Below, one piece after another: positions 7,921 to 18,055 of a stretch of DNA of 64,000 bases. The stretch is from Phytophthora colocasiae. Lineage: Eukaryota > Oomycota > Peronosporomycetes > Peronosporales > Peronosporaceae. The notes under the pieces are model-generated. The model did no database searches. It worked only from the letters and a program-made list of their open reading frames with translations, and was not told the origin of the DNA. Numbering within the stretch: the first letter of the stretch is position 1; each line of letters starts with the position of its first letter. A program made the position numbers and the translations under genes. The stretch spans positions 372,001 through 436,000 of the forward strand of contig JAGKQI010000045.1 in the NCBI GenBank assembly GCA_018806915.1, in the 5' to 3' direction.

Positions 7921-10581
7921 ATGAAGACTGTGAGGATGTTACTGCTCGCGCTGCTTGGCGCGGGCCTGTTGGCTGCCTCCATGGTGGACGCCATCGTGGC
8001 TGGAGTGGACTTGGGTGGGGAATTCTTCAAGATTGCGCTCGTTAAGCCCGGTACGCCCTTCGAGATCGTCACTAACGTGCACAGCAAGCGTAAGACCGAG
8101 ACAATGGTGGCTTTTGATGGAGATGAGCGTCTGTATGGAGCGGATGCAGCTACTGTTGGTGTTCGTAGGCCCCAGACGGCGTATACGCAGATCCGTCGCT
8201 TGCTTGGAACGAGATTGAGCGACCCTCAGGTCTCTTCGCTGTTGGACGAGGAACATTTCCCCTATGAACTTGTACAGAATGCTACACGTGGCGGTACCAT
8301 TTCTCTTAAGCACGGCAAGAGTCAGATCTTCCATGCTGAAGAGCTGGTGGCCATGGTGTTCGCTCATGCGCGTCAGATCACTGACACATTCGCTGAAGCA
8401 GCTGTGAAGGACTGGGTGTTGACGGTGCCGTCGTTTTTCTCTCAGGCTCAACGTCAGGCGCTGCTGGATGCAGCCGAAATCTCGGGTGTGCGTGTGCTGT
8501 CTCTGATTAATGAGAACACGGCGGCGGCGCTGCAACTGGCGGTGCACGCGAGCTACGACCCTGAAGACAAGCCAAAGAAGATTCTGTTCTACAACATGGG
8601 ATCTACATCTCTGCAGGTTAGCATTGCAGAATTCTCTAGCCAAGTTGTTCCTGATGGATTCAAGAAGAACAAGACGATTTCTACTTTCCAGACCATCAGC
8701 AATGCATGGGACGAATCTCTTGGTGGCGCCAAGTTTGACCTGCGGTTGGCGGAGCATCTGGCCACTGAGTTTAGTGAAAAGATCGGAGAGGATATCCGCA
8801 AGGTGCCCCGCCCCATGGCTAAGATTCGTGCACAGGCGAAGAAGACCAAGACAGTGCTGTCTGCTAACGAGGAAATCCCCGTGGTCATGCAGAGCCTTTA
8901 CAACGACATTGACTTTTTCACGTCCATGACCCGTTCAAAGCTGGAGGAGCTGTCGTCGGACTTGTTCGAACGTACGCTCAAGCCGGTCGAGATGGCTCTG
9001 GAGAAGGCTGGACTGACTGCTGCTGATATTGATGAAGTTGAAATCATTGGAGGAGGTGTTCGTATGCCCAAGATCCAGCAGCAGCTTTCTGAGTTTTTCG
9101 ATGGCAAGGACCTGGGCGTGCACTTGAATGGTGACGAGGCTATGGCCTTGGGTGCTGCTTTCCGCGCTGCCAACCTCAGCAACTCGTTCCGTGTGCGCCA
9201 GGTTGGCATGACCGACCTTGCCTCGTACCCGATCGGTGTGCGTCTTGTGGACCTGTCTGCGACTGAGCCGAAGGATAACAATGATGACGATGTGGAGACT
9301 AAGCAGTGGATGAAGCGTGCATCGCTGTTTTCGGAGTCGCATCGCCTTGGTCTGCGCAAGTCTGTGTCTTTCTCGCACTCGAACGATGTGTCTTGCACCT
9401 TCCGCTATGACAAGCCGTCCATGCTGCCTGCAGGCGTGAGTGTGCAGATCGCTAAGTTCAACATCACGGGTGTCGAGAAGTTTGCCGCCCGCATGGCGGA
9501 CAAGAAGCTTGGTGAGCCGAAGGTTACTCTGTCGTTCGAGCTGGACAGCAACGGTATTGCTCAGATCGCTAAGGCCGAGGCTACTCTAGAGGAGGAAGTT
9601 GAAGTTGAGGTGGTTGTGAAGAAAGAGAAGAAGAGTAATAAGACCAAGAAGGAAAACAGCGAGGACAGCAGCAAGGCCAATGACGAGGAGGAGACCGAGG
9701 AGGAGGAGAAGCCAGAGACGAGGATTGAGAAGCAGACGAAGACGCACCGTGAGGAACTTACTGTGTTGCGCGCACTCGTAGTTCGCGATCCGGAGGAGGG
9801 CATGAGCGTGCTTCCTATGAGCGAAGCGATCAAGAAGGAGTCGATGCGTATGCTGAACGAGATGGAGAAGGCTGACAACAAGCGTCGTGCTAATCTGGAA
9901 GCCAAGAACAGCCTTGAGACCTTCATCTACAAGGCCCATGACGCCCTGTCGGCCCAGGAGAGCCAGATTAAGGAAGTTACGGTGCCTGAACAGGTCGAGT
10001 CGCTGCAGTCGAAGTTGGAGGAGACGGAGGAGTGGCTGTACGATGACGGTGACAAGGTGGACGCTGCTGAATACAAGAAGAAAATGGACGCGCTGAACAC
10101 GGACCTCAGTGCCATTCTGTTCCGTGTGGCTGAGGTGAAGGAGCTACCTATCGCTATCAACACTGCTCAAGAGTATGCTTTCAGCACACGCGAGCTCATG
10201 ACTGAATGGAGCACGAGCAAGCCGCAGGTGACTGACGAGGAGCGCGGCGATGTGGTTGAGAAGATCGATGAGCTTGAGGCATGGCTGAAGGAATCGAAGG
10301 CTTCGCAGAAGGCTGCTCCCAAGCACGAGGCGCCAGTAGTGACTTCGGCTGATGTTGCCAAGAAGGTTCAGGGAGTTAAGAAGTTCGTTGCTGTGTTGGC
10401 TAAGCGCCCGAAGCCGCAGCCTGTGAAGACTGAAAAGAACGACACTGAGAAGGATGGTTCTAAGGCAGAGGAAGAGACGTCGTCCAAGGAATCCAACAGC
10501 GAGACGACCGAGCCCGAGGTTGAAACCAAGAAGGATGAGGCTGAAAAGGTCGATGCTGTTGATGAGAAGGATGAACTGTAG
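7921..10581 (+). CDS. ER HSP70-like chaperone GRP170 / HYOU1 / Lhs1 family
   Basis: 886 residues. The start at 7921 gives a clear signal peptide (MKTVRMLLLALLGAGLLAAS) and an oomycete initiator 60 bases upstream; the 39 extra codons upstream do not fit. IVAGVDLGGEFFKIALV is the GRP170 form of the phosphate-1 loop, followed by KTETMVAFDGDERLYG, SLINENTAAALQLAV and IIGGGVRMPKIQQQL of the HSP70 ATPase. A long acidic insertion (EEETEEEEKPE) precedes the helical domain, as in GRP170/Lhs1, and the protein ends DEKDEL, an ER-retrieval signal. Known role: nucleotide exchange on BiP and holdase activity in the ER lumen. No introns seen. Confidence 0.93.
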   Translation: MKTVRMLLLALLGAGLLAASMVDAIVAGVDLGGEFFKIALVKPGTPFEIVTNVHSKRKTETMVAFDGDERLYGADAATVGVRRPQTAYTQIRRLLGTRLSDPQVSSLLDEEHFPYELVQNATRGGTISLKHGKSQIFHAEELVAMVFAHARQITDTFAEAAVKDWVLTVPSFFSQAQRQALLDAAEISGVRVLSLINENTAAALQLAVHASYDPEDKPKKILFYNMGSTSLQVSIAEFSSQVVPDGFKKNKTISTFQTISNAWDESLGGAKFDLRLAEHLATEFSEKIGEDIRKVPRPMAKIRAQAKKTKTVLSANEEIPVVMQSLYNDIDFFTSMTRSKLEELSSDLFERTLKPVEMALEKAGLTAADIDEVEIIGGGVRMPKIQQQLSEFFDGKDLGVHLNGDEAMALGAAFRAANLSNSFRVRQVGMTDLASYPIGVRLVDLSATEPKDNNDDDVETKQWMKRASLFSESHRLGLRKSVSFSHSNDVSCTFRYDKPSMLPAGVSVQIAKFNITGVEKFAARMADKKLGEPKVTLSFELDSNGIAQIAKAEATLEEEVEVEVVVKKEKKSNKTKKENSEDSSKANDEEETEEEEKPETRIEKQTKTHREELTVLRALVVRDPEEGMSVLPMSEAIKKESMRMLNEMEKADNKRRANLEAKNSLETFIYKAHDALSAQESQIKEVTVPEQVESLQSKLEETEEWLYDDGDKVDAAEYKKKMDALNTDLSAILFRVAEVKELPIAINTAQEYAFSTRELMTEWSTSKPQVTDEERGDVVEKIDELEAWLKESKASQKAAPKHEAPVVTSADVAKKVQGVKKFVAVLAKRPKPQPVKTEKNDTEKDGSKAEEETSSKESNSETTEPEVETKKDEAEKVDAVDEKDEL

Positions 10582-10643
10582 ATAAAGACACAACACATTC
10601 GCGAGGACTTATCAAACTAAAGAAACGTGCGCCTTGCAACACC

Positions 10644-11585
10644 TTACACTCCAATATCGCTTCTTTGGCTGTTGCTCTGTGCTCGGTACTCAGATTTGGT
10701 AATCGGGACAAAGCCGGCCACGAAATTCTCGTACAGTGCCACCACTTCATTCGGATCCAGCCCCAGCCACGAGACAAACTCTGCGATCTTCACCACATCC
10801 ATCAGGCTCTCTGTATCTCCTGGCTTGCGATATCTACGCAGCAGAACTCCCTTGCCTTGCGGCTTGCACTGAACATACTCCGTTCCTCCTTCAGTTTTAT
10901 CCGCCAGACATTGATAATATCTGTTCACACGTTGGCGATCCACTTTGCAATGCATCGACGTCATCTTGTAGAAAACATCTTCTCGTTTCGGATGGTACCT
11001 CTTGTCTTGGACCACTTGGCTATACAATTCGTACAGAGCAAATCGTCCAGCATTCGGGATGAAACTCACAACGTCATCGTTGGCAATTGGCAGCGTAAAA
11101 GTACTCACAAACGCCTCAATGATCGTAGCAATCGATCGATGCGGAGGACCGTCATGTCGAGCTGGTATAGCAGTTACAGCAGTCATATCGATCAATGGCG
11201 AAGCAGGTACTGAAGTCGCAACACTAGAATGTATCTCGTTCGTCTCGATCCTTCTCCTCTTTGGGCTTGAAGCTGGTACATTCGCACTATCACCATTATC
11301 CGACGCAATCAAAATTGATCCACCACCACTTTTCCCATTGTTTGTAGTTGATCCAGTCTCCTGGTCGTTGTGCACTACCAGGCTGAAGTGTTGGCCATTC
11401 GGTAAGGTGGAAGACACCGGTATCGCGTCTCCGTCGCCATCTCGTAAGAGGAACTCTGTATCTCGAGGAAGCTGTAACTGCAAACGTATTGCCTTCTCTA
11501 CTTGAGCGTCCGACGTGCCCATATACCAGCAAATTCGACGCGCAGAGCCGCCGGATTCGGGTGCGATGTACACATTCACCTTCAT
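10644..11585 (-). CDS. Hypothetical protein with ubiquitin-like-looking N-terminus
   Basis: A 313-residue intronless frame convergent with the GRP170 gene (62 bases between stops). The N-terminal 75 residues (MKVNVYIAPESGG...ARRICWYMGTS, TEFLLRDGDGDAIPVSSTLP) read like a beta-grasp or PB1-like fold with a basic, low-complexity linker (SSPKRRRIE) that could be a nuclear signal. The second half (FALYELYSQVVQDKRYHPKREDVFYKM...LLRRYRKPGDTESLMDVVKIAEFVSWLGLDPNEV) looks folded and alpha-helical, but I do not recognise the family. Start is the ATG at 11585. Function unknown. Confidence 0.7.
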   Translation of the reverse strand: MKVNVYIAPESGGSARRICWYMGTSDAQVEKAIRLQLQLPRDTEFLLRDGDGDAIPVSSTLPNGQHFSLVVHNDQETGSTTNNGKSGGGSILIASDNGDSANVPASSPKRRRIETNEIHSSVATSVPASPLIDMTAVTAIPARHDGPPHRSIATIIEAFVSTFTLPIANDDVVSFIPNAGRFALYELYSQVVQDKRYHPKREDVFYKMTSMHCKVDRQRVNRYYQCLADKTEGGTEYVQCKPQGKGVLLRRYRKPGDTESLMDVVKIAEFVSWLGLDPNEVVALYENFVAGFVPITKSEYRAQSNSQRSDIGV

Positions 11586-12214
11586 CCAGGCGACGTCTCT
11601 GAGCTGAAGTAACGTTAAGGAAAACCATGTATAGTGTCGCTCACTGTACTACCAAGATAACGTGGCAGCTGTTTTCTAACGCCTATAGTGCAGGGAGCGC
11701 GTTGCAAATTCGTCACAAGCTGTAGCAAATGGTTCTCTATGCCTTCGTCTGCGCAAGTGGTCTGTGTGAAGCGCTACGGTGTTTCCTACCGTGCGGCAAT
11801 TATCTCCACAGTGAGCGAAACTTTACATGTCGGTTTTAATATTTAACCCTTATTTAATAACACCTACAGCTCGCACTCCATAGCCTTGAGGTACGCAGAC
11901 CAAGACTCTTCATGCGTCCGTCGTCGATTAGAACGTACAGATTTCACATCCTCGAAGTCACACATGTCCAGATTCAGCCGGGAGCTCCGACACGACATCA
12001 ACCACGGATCTCTGACGCGGGATCAGTGGAGGTCCGTGTCGTTTCGTCATAAAAGGGCGCGGTCGACCTTTTTGGAGCAGCTTCTGTCGCTGCCTAACGG
12101 ACGATACACCTGCAATTTGGACCAGGGACTCCACGAGTTCCGTCGTTCGTGCACTCTCAACGAAATCCAGGGGTGAATCAGTATGGGACGACGGAGACTG
12201 TAGCAGTGGTAGAG
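11586..12214. other. Unresolved locus: possible small spliced plus-strand gene
   Basis: The plus strand has two intron-like boundaries: a strong 3' end (ttctaacgcctatag, ending 11692) and a 59-nt candidate intron gtgagc...aataacacctacag between about 11811 and 11870. One frame stays open across both (QGARCKFVTSCSKWF...IIST then LALHSLEVRRPRLF) and stops near 12050. A competing plus frame gives 96 codons (11886-12176). The minus strand is also open in register, including a stretch that ends HEESWSAYLKAMECEL and another in frame with the neighbouring PH-like gene after its stop. I cannot decide between these by eye. Confidence 0.3.
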
Positions 12215-13753
12215 CTAGGGCCTACACGTACCGGTGCATGCACCAAGCACTGGAATCGGAGAACTTGGTAGTCGCGTTTTCTTCGCTCTACTGTTGCTGT
12301 CCGGTGTACGTGGCTTCCAAGTTCGAGCACTATCTGAGAGACTGATATTGCGAACCCGAGATTTTGGTCGAGTTACACTAGGTCTTCGACGTCGTTGACC
12401 AGAAGAGCGAGCTACTGTAACCTCAAGAGGAGGCTTTGACTCGACAATTCTTCTACTGTGTGGAGTGTTGAATGGAGGTAACGTTGTGGGCTTCGATGTT
12501 CTAGAACAACGCGATGGATCCATGCTTGGCTTTGCTGCACTTACAGGAAGAATCGCTTGCATTCGTCGTTGCAATCGCGTCCCTGTTGGACGCGGCACCG
12601 GTTTCACCACGAGACTTAAACGACGACGACCTACTCCGTATTCGGCTGCGATGTCAGCTGGAACTGGTTTGAGTGCTGATTCCTCTGCAACGTTAGCTTC
12701 GGGTGGTGCGACGGCTATAGCAGCAGTCGCAGCGGTCGGAGAAGTGGGTGTTTTCGCTGATCCTTTGCGTTCTTCACGATCGAGAAGTTGTCGCTGCTCC
12801 TCGACAGCTACAGCGTCGAAGAAGGACTCGATAGATCCTCGTGGGTTAGAAGGGGCCTTTGAAGATGCCAACGTATGGGCGTGAGTAGATCTGTTCATCA
12901 TCTCCTTGCCGCTTTTGTTCTTCCCTTGGAACCCCATCGCCATCCGTAAAGCTTCCGTCCACTGCAAGTAATCTTTAGCATCTCTAGCACGGCAGGTGAG
13001 TGTACGTCGCCGTCCAGAAGGCCCCACACTGCCATACATGATACTGAACTCGAAGCGTGTGCTCAGTAGTCCGTCTTCTCCCCAAATGAATACGACTGGA
13101 TCGCGGGCATTATCCAGCTCGATTCGTTCTCGACGTGCATGACCCATGAGCGACCGATGGCAATAGACTAGAGAATAATGGTGCGTCTTGTTAGGTCGAG
13201 CCATCGTAGTGAGCTTGTCGATATCATCGTCCTCTGAATCGTCCGAATCGTCATCCACATCATCAAAATGCGCTTCATCCTCACTTAAACTGGTAGTCGT
13301 AGTGACCATCAGCTGCAGAGCTGCAGGTTTCCATAGTAACTTGCAGGTCCGGACACGGAGACTTCCTGCACAAACCATAGCCTGCCGTACTACCCGTCGG
13401 TTCTCCTGGCTGACAGTCGATGACATCTTTTTTAAAGGTCGAGAAGAGCATCTACTGCTGTACACCGAGCCCGTTGCAGCGCTTCGAATAGCGCTATTGA
13501 CACTTCCGGCGCCCATATTGCTCACAGACGCAAACCGACTCGTTCGAAAGGCCGGTAGCGGCATTTGCTTTGACGTCGGGATGGCGAATTCAGTAATAAC
13601 GGATCGACTAGCAGTTGCAGTAGTCACTTGCAGTTTCCAGGACGTTGCAAAGCCCACCTTCCCACTAGAGTAGAAGCACGCAACGGCGCATTCAAACCGA
13701 TCTTGACTCACCAAGAAGAACGCGTTAGAATTAGTCAAAAAGGCCACAGCCAC
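12215..13753 (-). CDS. PH-like domain protein with basic, disordered C-terminus
   Basis: The frame spans 512 codons on the minus strand. The middle (about residues 187-272: THHYSLVYCHRSLMGH, IELDNARDPVVFIWGEDG, RRTLTCRARDAKDYLQWTEALRMAMGF) resembles a pleckstrin-homology fold, ending in the typical helix with a central Trp. It is preceded by an acidic run (DDVDDDSDDSEDDDID) and followed by a long Ser/Pro/Arg-rich tail. The frame has no ATG at 13753; the first ATG inside is near codon 64. Upstream of a TAG at 13760-13762 the same frame remains open and coding-like for about 190 bases, and a TAG at 12215 is also followed by open sequence, so the true ends or integrity are uncertain. Possible phosphoinositide-binding role by family only. 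Confidence 0.6.
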   Translation of the reverse strand: MAVAFLTNSNAFFLVSQDRFECAVACFYSSGKVGFATSWKLQVTTATASRSVITEFAIPTSKQMPLPAFRTSRFASVSNMGAGSVNSAIRSAATGSVYSSRCSSRPLKKMSSTVSQENRRVVRQAMVCAGSLRVRTCKLLWKPAALQLMVTTTTSLSEDEAHFDDVDDDSDDSEDDDIDKLTTMARPNKTHHYSLVYCHRSLMGHARRERIELDNARDPVVFIWGEDGLLSTRFEFSIMYGSVGPSGRRRTLTCRARDAKDYLQWTEALRMAMGFQGKNKSGKEMMNRSTHAHTLASSKAPSNPRGSIESFFDAVAVEEQRQLLDREERKGSAKTPTSPTAATAAIAVAPPEANVAEESALKPVPADIAAEYGVGRRRLSLVVKPVPRPTGTRLQRRMQAILPVSAAKPSMDPSRCSRTSKPTTLPPFNTPHSRRIVESKPPLEVTVARSSGQRRRRPSVTRPKSRVRNISLSDSARTWKPRTPDSNSRAKKTRLPSSPIPVLGACTGTCRP

Positions 13754-14060
13754 ACGCTACGACTTATCGAGTTCAGTGAATACGGAGGAGTAACGTAAGG
13801 AGCGCTCTAGTCCTTGAGGCATAAAGGACACGGACTTGCGGTGAATTTGGAATCCTGATGTTACACATTCGACGCTGGAAGGAATTTGAAGACTACTCCA
13901 AGCCGCTTTTAACGTACATCTGAGTTGCACTGCGTTACTATTGAGACGTTCAGTGTTTCAAAACTCAATTGCCTCAGTTCAGTAGACTCGGAGTGTGTAT
14001 TGTCCACGAAATAGTCCTGTAACTCGACTGAACTGTTGAATCAAGAGCTGCTGAGCCTAC
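13754..14060 (-). other. Possible 5' extension of the PH-like gene, interrupted by TAG
   Basis: On the minus strand, in the same frame as the PH-like protein, about 13765-13955 reads as plausible protein (VQLRCTLKAAWSSLQIPSS, then GFQIHRKSVSFMPQGLERSL) and ends at a TAG just before the PH-like frame. A candidate acceptor (aacgcag) lies near 13939. No convincing first exon or start was found. Confidence 0.35.
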
Positions 14061-15877
14061 TTACAGCCATTTCTTGTAGAATTTAAAGTACGAGATCGTC
14101 CCAGTGGCGATAGTCGATGTGAGGCCCCACCAGATCAAGTATCCGTGTTCGTACTGCAGTTCAGGCATGTTGACGAAATTCATACCATACAGACCAGTGA
14201 GGAACTGAGCCGGAAGGAATACAGTAGCCACCAGTGTAAGCGTGTAGCTCACTTCACTCTGCTGAGCTTGACGTGCATTGTGGAAGTCGTCGACCAGACT
14301 CCGACAGCGATCCAAAAGCCGATCGCACGTCTCATCGATGACTGTCACGTGGTCTTGCACATCTCGGAAGTACCGGAGAGTCTCGCCCTCGAACTCGTTC
14401 GATTCCATGAGCTGCGTCGTCATTTCACGCAGAGGCTTGCACAACAGTTTGAGACCTTTAATCTCCTTCGAACACTTGGCAAGACGATCGACGTCGAAGT
14501 TGCGCGGATCGTGACGAAACAGACGAGAAAGCATCGCGACTTTAGCTCCGTACGTGTGCGCAATGGGCGAGAGTTCGTCAACACACACGTCCACGATGGA
14601 ATAGACTAGGAACGCCGTCCCACTTTGACGAACCTTTGAGTACGACGTGTGCAACCGCTGTTTCAGAGTCGGCCAGAGCGTACTGGGCGACTCTTGCACA
14701 CTGATCACAACGTTCTCCATAATGTACAAGCTCAATTGCTCAGGTGGAGCCATAATACGGCCCATACCGAGATCATCAATCCGCTGTTCCAATTCAGTCT
14801 TGCTCATGCTTTCAAAGGGAGACACACTGTTGTCACGAACGTACAAAGAAGCTCGATACATGCTCTGATATTCCAAAGCCTTGCTCAGATCACGCGCATG
14901 GACAGTTTGAAGAACTAATGACGAATGTTCATCATACTGCTCAAACTTGGGTCGTTCAAGATCGGCATCTAGTGTATCCTCCACTGCGAGCGGGTGTAGT
15001 CGATATCTGACCGCCAACCTCCGCATCATAAGCGGATCCGTTCCTTCCACGTTAATCCAACGAACAGTAGCCCAACTCGGTCGTCTCGAGTACATGAACT
15101 TCTCCACCCCTTCAATCGGATAGGCACTCCGGATCCGGTCGGGCGAGTACTCGATGGACCCCAGTCGTGCACTTGGGACATCAGATCCGTACATTTTCAT
15201 GTATTCCCTATTCAAAGCCTTGACAAATTCCGGACTAAAGAGTTGCGCCAGTTTAATCTCCTGAATAGCGTAGAGAAACTCTTCGTATGTGATTCCCCCA
15301 CTCTTATCATCGTCCACTTGGCCAATAAAAGCCTTGAATTCGTCTTCATTCTCGCACGAAATGCCCATTGCTTGTAGACCCTGTCGAAATCCTTCATACG
15401 AAACCATCCCGTTGTCTAGAACCACATTAAACCGACAAAAGGTTAGCTAAAATCCGGTAGATATCTGGTTTCAATTGTCTTGAAAAGGTCTTTACCATTA
15501 GGCTGGAACAACGAGAAGAGTTTCGTGAGCTTCCCATTGGTGAGGTCGTAGTGCGGATCCATCAAGTCCCATTGGTCCGTCTCCTCGGCCACTGTTGCAC
15601 CCTCAGACCAGTCCAAAGGGTGGGAATCTCTCGCTCTAGACACGAGAGTCAGCAGGTTTTTACCGTGGAGCGTGGGCAGCTCTGGGGAATGATGTTTTTC
15701 CGGTGTTAATGAGGTGAGAGAGCGACATTCCACATGTTTCCAGTTAGGTGACAAGCTGGAGAACAAGCGTCTACTATTGGAAGAGTGTAAGGAGCTGTAG
15801 GGCTTTAACAGATAGAGAGAGAAGGGCGAGGGGCGCACGCGGCGCAACAATGGTAACATTACGACAAATGGATACAC
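14061..15877 (-). CDS. EF-hand / CorA-type Mg2+ transporter, probably mitochondrial
   Basis: Two exons, 15496-15877 and 14061-15415, joined by an 80-nt intron (gtaaag...ttctag, with agctaacc as a branch candidate); 578 residues. The splice creates an EF-hand loop (SLFQPNDNGMVSYEGF), followed by a second (DDDKSGGITYEEF), and then a CorA/Mrs2-like domain: KFEQYDEHSSLVLQT, a long helical stretch, and LTGLYGMNFVNMP with the YGMN signature of the channel mouth and a second membrane helix at the C-terminus. The first 45 residues are rich in Arg, Ser and Leu with almost no acid, like a mitochondrial presequence. CorA channels move Mg2+ down the potential; the fused EF-hands suggest Ca2+ control (inference). 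A Kazal inhibitor gene lies immediately upstream on the same strand. Confidence 0.88.
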
Positions 15878-15966
15878 GATCTCATGTATTTAGAGAGGTA
15901 TTCTGAAACAGAGTTTTAACATTGCTGATAAAAATATCAGCAACGTACTTATCCACTTCAACTGGC

Positions 15967-16413
15967 TTAGTTGCAAGCGGTACCTGTAGTGTCCTCCTCG
16001 ATGTTTTGCTTGCAGGCAGCAGCACTGAACTCGCACGGGTTGGAGTACCAGACGCCGTCAGAACCGCACACAGGTAACTCCTCAACTGCGGGACAAATAA
16101 TGTTGTTGCATTTGTCGTCTTTGTCTTCATTCTCGTCACGTGGGGCGCCGAATTTCTTTCCGTACACGCGCTCGTATTCATCCAGAACATTCTCTCTAGG
16201 GCCCTTGCACTTGTCAGCCTCCATGGAGCACTTGTTCGGGTATGTCACTCCATTTTCGTCCGTCACGGGGTCGTACACGTCGGGGCACTCGATGTTGGGG
16301 CAGTACGAGGTGGGGGTGCCATCAGTTGAGTTCTGCTGAGTCTCAGAAGGACTGTCAGCGTAGACAAAGGCAACGACGATGGCAGCAACAGCGAGGCTGG
16401 TGGTAAACTTCAT
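15967..16413 (-). CDS. Secreted two-domain Kazal-type protease inhibitor
   Basis: 148 residues starting with a signal peptide (MKFTTSLAVAAIVVAFVYA). Domain 1 (CPNIECPDVYDPVTDENGVT...NKCSMEADKC) and domain 2 (CNNIICPAVEELPVCGSDG...YSNPCEFSAAAC) have the Kazal pattern CPxxxxPVCGSDGxxYxNxC; a KGPRENVLDEYERVYGKKFG linker separates them. In Phytophthora such EPI proteins are released into the host apoplast and inhibit subtilisin-like plant proteases; that role is inferred from the family. Domain 1 has Asp before Pro-Val rather than the full PVCGSDG core. Two broken relatives lie at 19.7 and 20.4 kb, so this is the surviving member of a local duplication. Confidence 0.9.
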   Translation of the reverse strand: MKFTTSLAVAAIVVAFVYADSPSETQQNSTDGTPTSYCPNIECPDVYDPVTDENGVTYPNKCSMEADKCKGPRENVLDEYERVYGKKFGAPRDENEDKDDKCNNIICPAVEELPVCGSDGVWYSNPCEFSAAACKQNIEEDTTGTACN

Positions 16414-16619
16414 CTTGTCTTGGGTTGGAGAGGGTAAAATGAGAAATGGTTACCGCAGTAGAGCTAAGGAAGAGGTATTGGGTATCTGGTGTAATACCCC
16501 ACTGCAAAACAGTTGTGCCCCTGTTCAAATAAACTGACACGTGTACGTGCGAGGTTATCTGCTGTTTGCGAGATTACTGGGCAATAGGGCATTAAAATCT
16601 CCATGTGTTCTGTGCGGTA

Positions 16620-18055
16620 TACAGTCCGCTGCGGACTCTACCATTTCAGGCAGGCAGCAAAGTCCAAAAAGACAGGCTCAATTCGGAATTCGCCCAGTCC
16701 AAGAACAGTAGCATGGCTCCGTCCCGAAACCGGACTTTGCTCACCCAAGGAGAACAAGATGACGCGGCCAGGGCTCTGTGGGATCGACTTTTTGTCGAGG
16801 AAGACCAAAGGCAGCGCACTCTGGCTCGAATTCCAATATCTAGCGACAACGACAACGATTCAGATGACGATCTCGTCACTCCGTCCCCCATTTATGATGA
16901 CGCGCTGAATGTCCAAGGTCCTGATCGTGTTCTACGCATGTGCAACTTCTCTCCAATAGAGTTTGAGCGTCTGTGGGAATGCGTTGAAGACTACGTGCTA
17001 GCTCACTGGAACGTCGGCCGAGGGAAGAAGTGTACGCACAGCCCCAAGGACGTTCTGTTCATGACCCTTGGAGCTCTGAAACATTGTGGATCTTGGGATA
17101 CTGTGTCGGCCATGTTTAAATTAGACTCGTCAGCGTTTCAAAAAATGGTGAAGAAGTACCTCATTATGCTCGAGCCGTACTTGTACGAATCGTTCGTGTT
17201 GGGTGAGGAGAAACGCTGGACAATGAAAGAGTTGACCGTAAGTGGAAACACTTTCGATAACTTTCCCAGTGCAAGGTATGCTACCGACGTCACGTTCCAA
17301 CAAGCCGATAAACCCAATGGTGGCTTCATCAATTCCAAGCAGTACTTCAGCGGGAAACACAACCTCTACGGGCTGAAAGTGGAGGTGTCTGTGCTTCCCA
17401 ACGGACTTGCGATCAATTGCACTGATTTTGAGCCTGGTGCTGTCGCGGACGTTACAATATTTCGTCAAAACAAAGAGTTCCACAGGCTCGCGATGCAGAA
17501 ACTACAAGACGAGGAGCGCATCAACGACGAAGGGCCGCTGTTAGATCGGTTCGCTCAAGACTGGGTTGTACTAGTCGACAAAGGTTACCAAGGGGTCGTG
17601 CGCGAATTCCGAGCTTTTCAGCCCAAGAAGAAGGCACGTGGGGCCCCGCCTCTCACGCTTTCAGAGAGAGAGGAAAACGACCGCATCTCGCACGACCGCG
17701 TAATCGTGGAAAACTTCTTTGGCCGGCTCAAGACGCTCTGGGGTGTCTGTTCCCACAAGTGGAGGTGGGACAGAGTCCACTACAATTTGTTTTTTCGGGT
17801 CTGTGTAGCTATGACTAACTATAGCGTGCGATGCTGCCCCCTACGTCGTGATGACAGTGAGGCGTTCCAACGCTATGAAACACGACTTCGACAAATGGGT
17901 ATCGATCACGAAGCGCGCGAAAAAAGAAAGCGTCAAAGTTACAGGGACAACCGCCGTTCACGACTCGAGCTGTCCTCCCGGACTACCACACGAACAAGGA
18001 CAAGTCCAATCCATCATACACCAGTTCCGCTCTGCGACTCGCAGAGCGGAACTGT
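16620..18055 (+). mobile_element. Harbinger-like DNA transposon, insertion in the Kazal/CorA duplicate
   Basis: Encloses a DDE transposase. Both ends carry a CAGT(T)CCGCT motif pointing outwards: cagtccgctgcggact at the left and, in the reverse sense, a 33-nt palindrome at the right (18022-18054). TA flanks both. To the right the sequence resumes a motif (atcgggattaatttct) shared with the upstream region of a Kazal copy at 20.9 kb, which supports the right boundary. The exact terminal repeats and target duplication are not certain. Confidence 0.5.
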
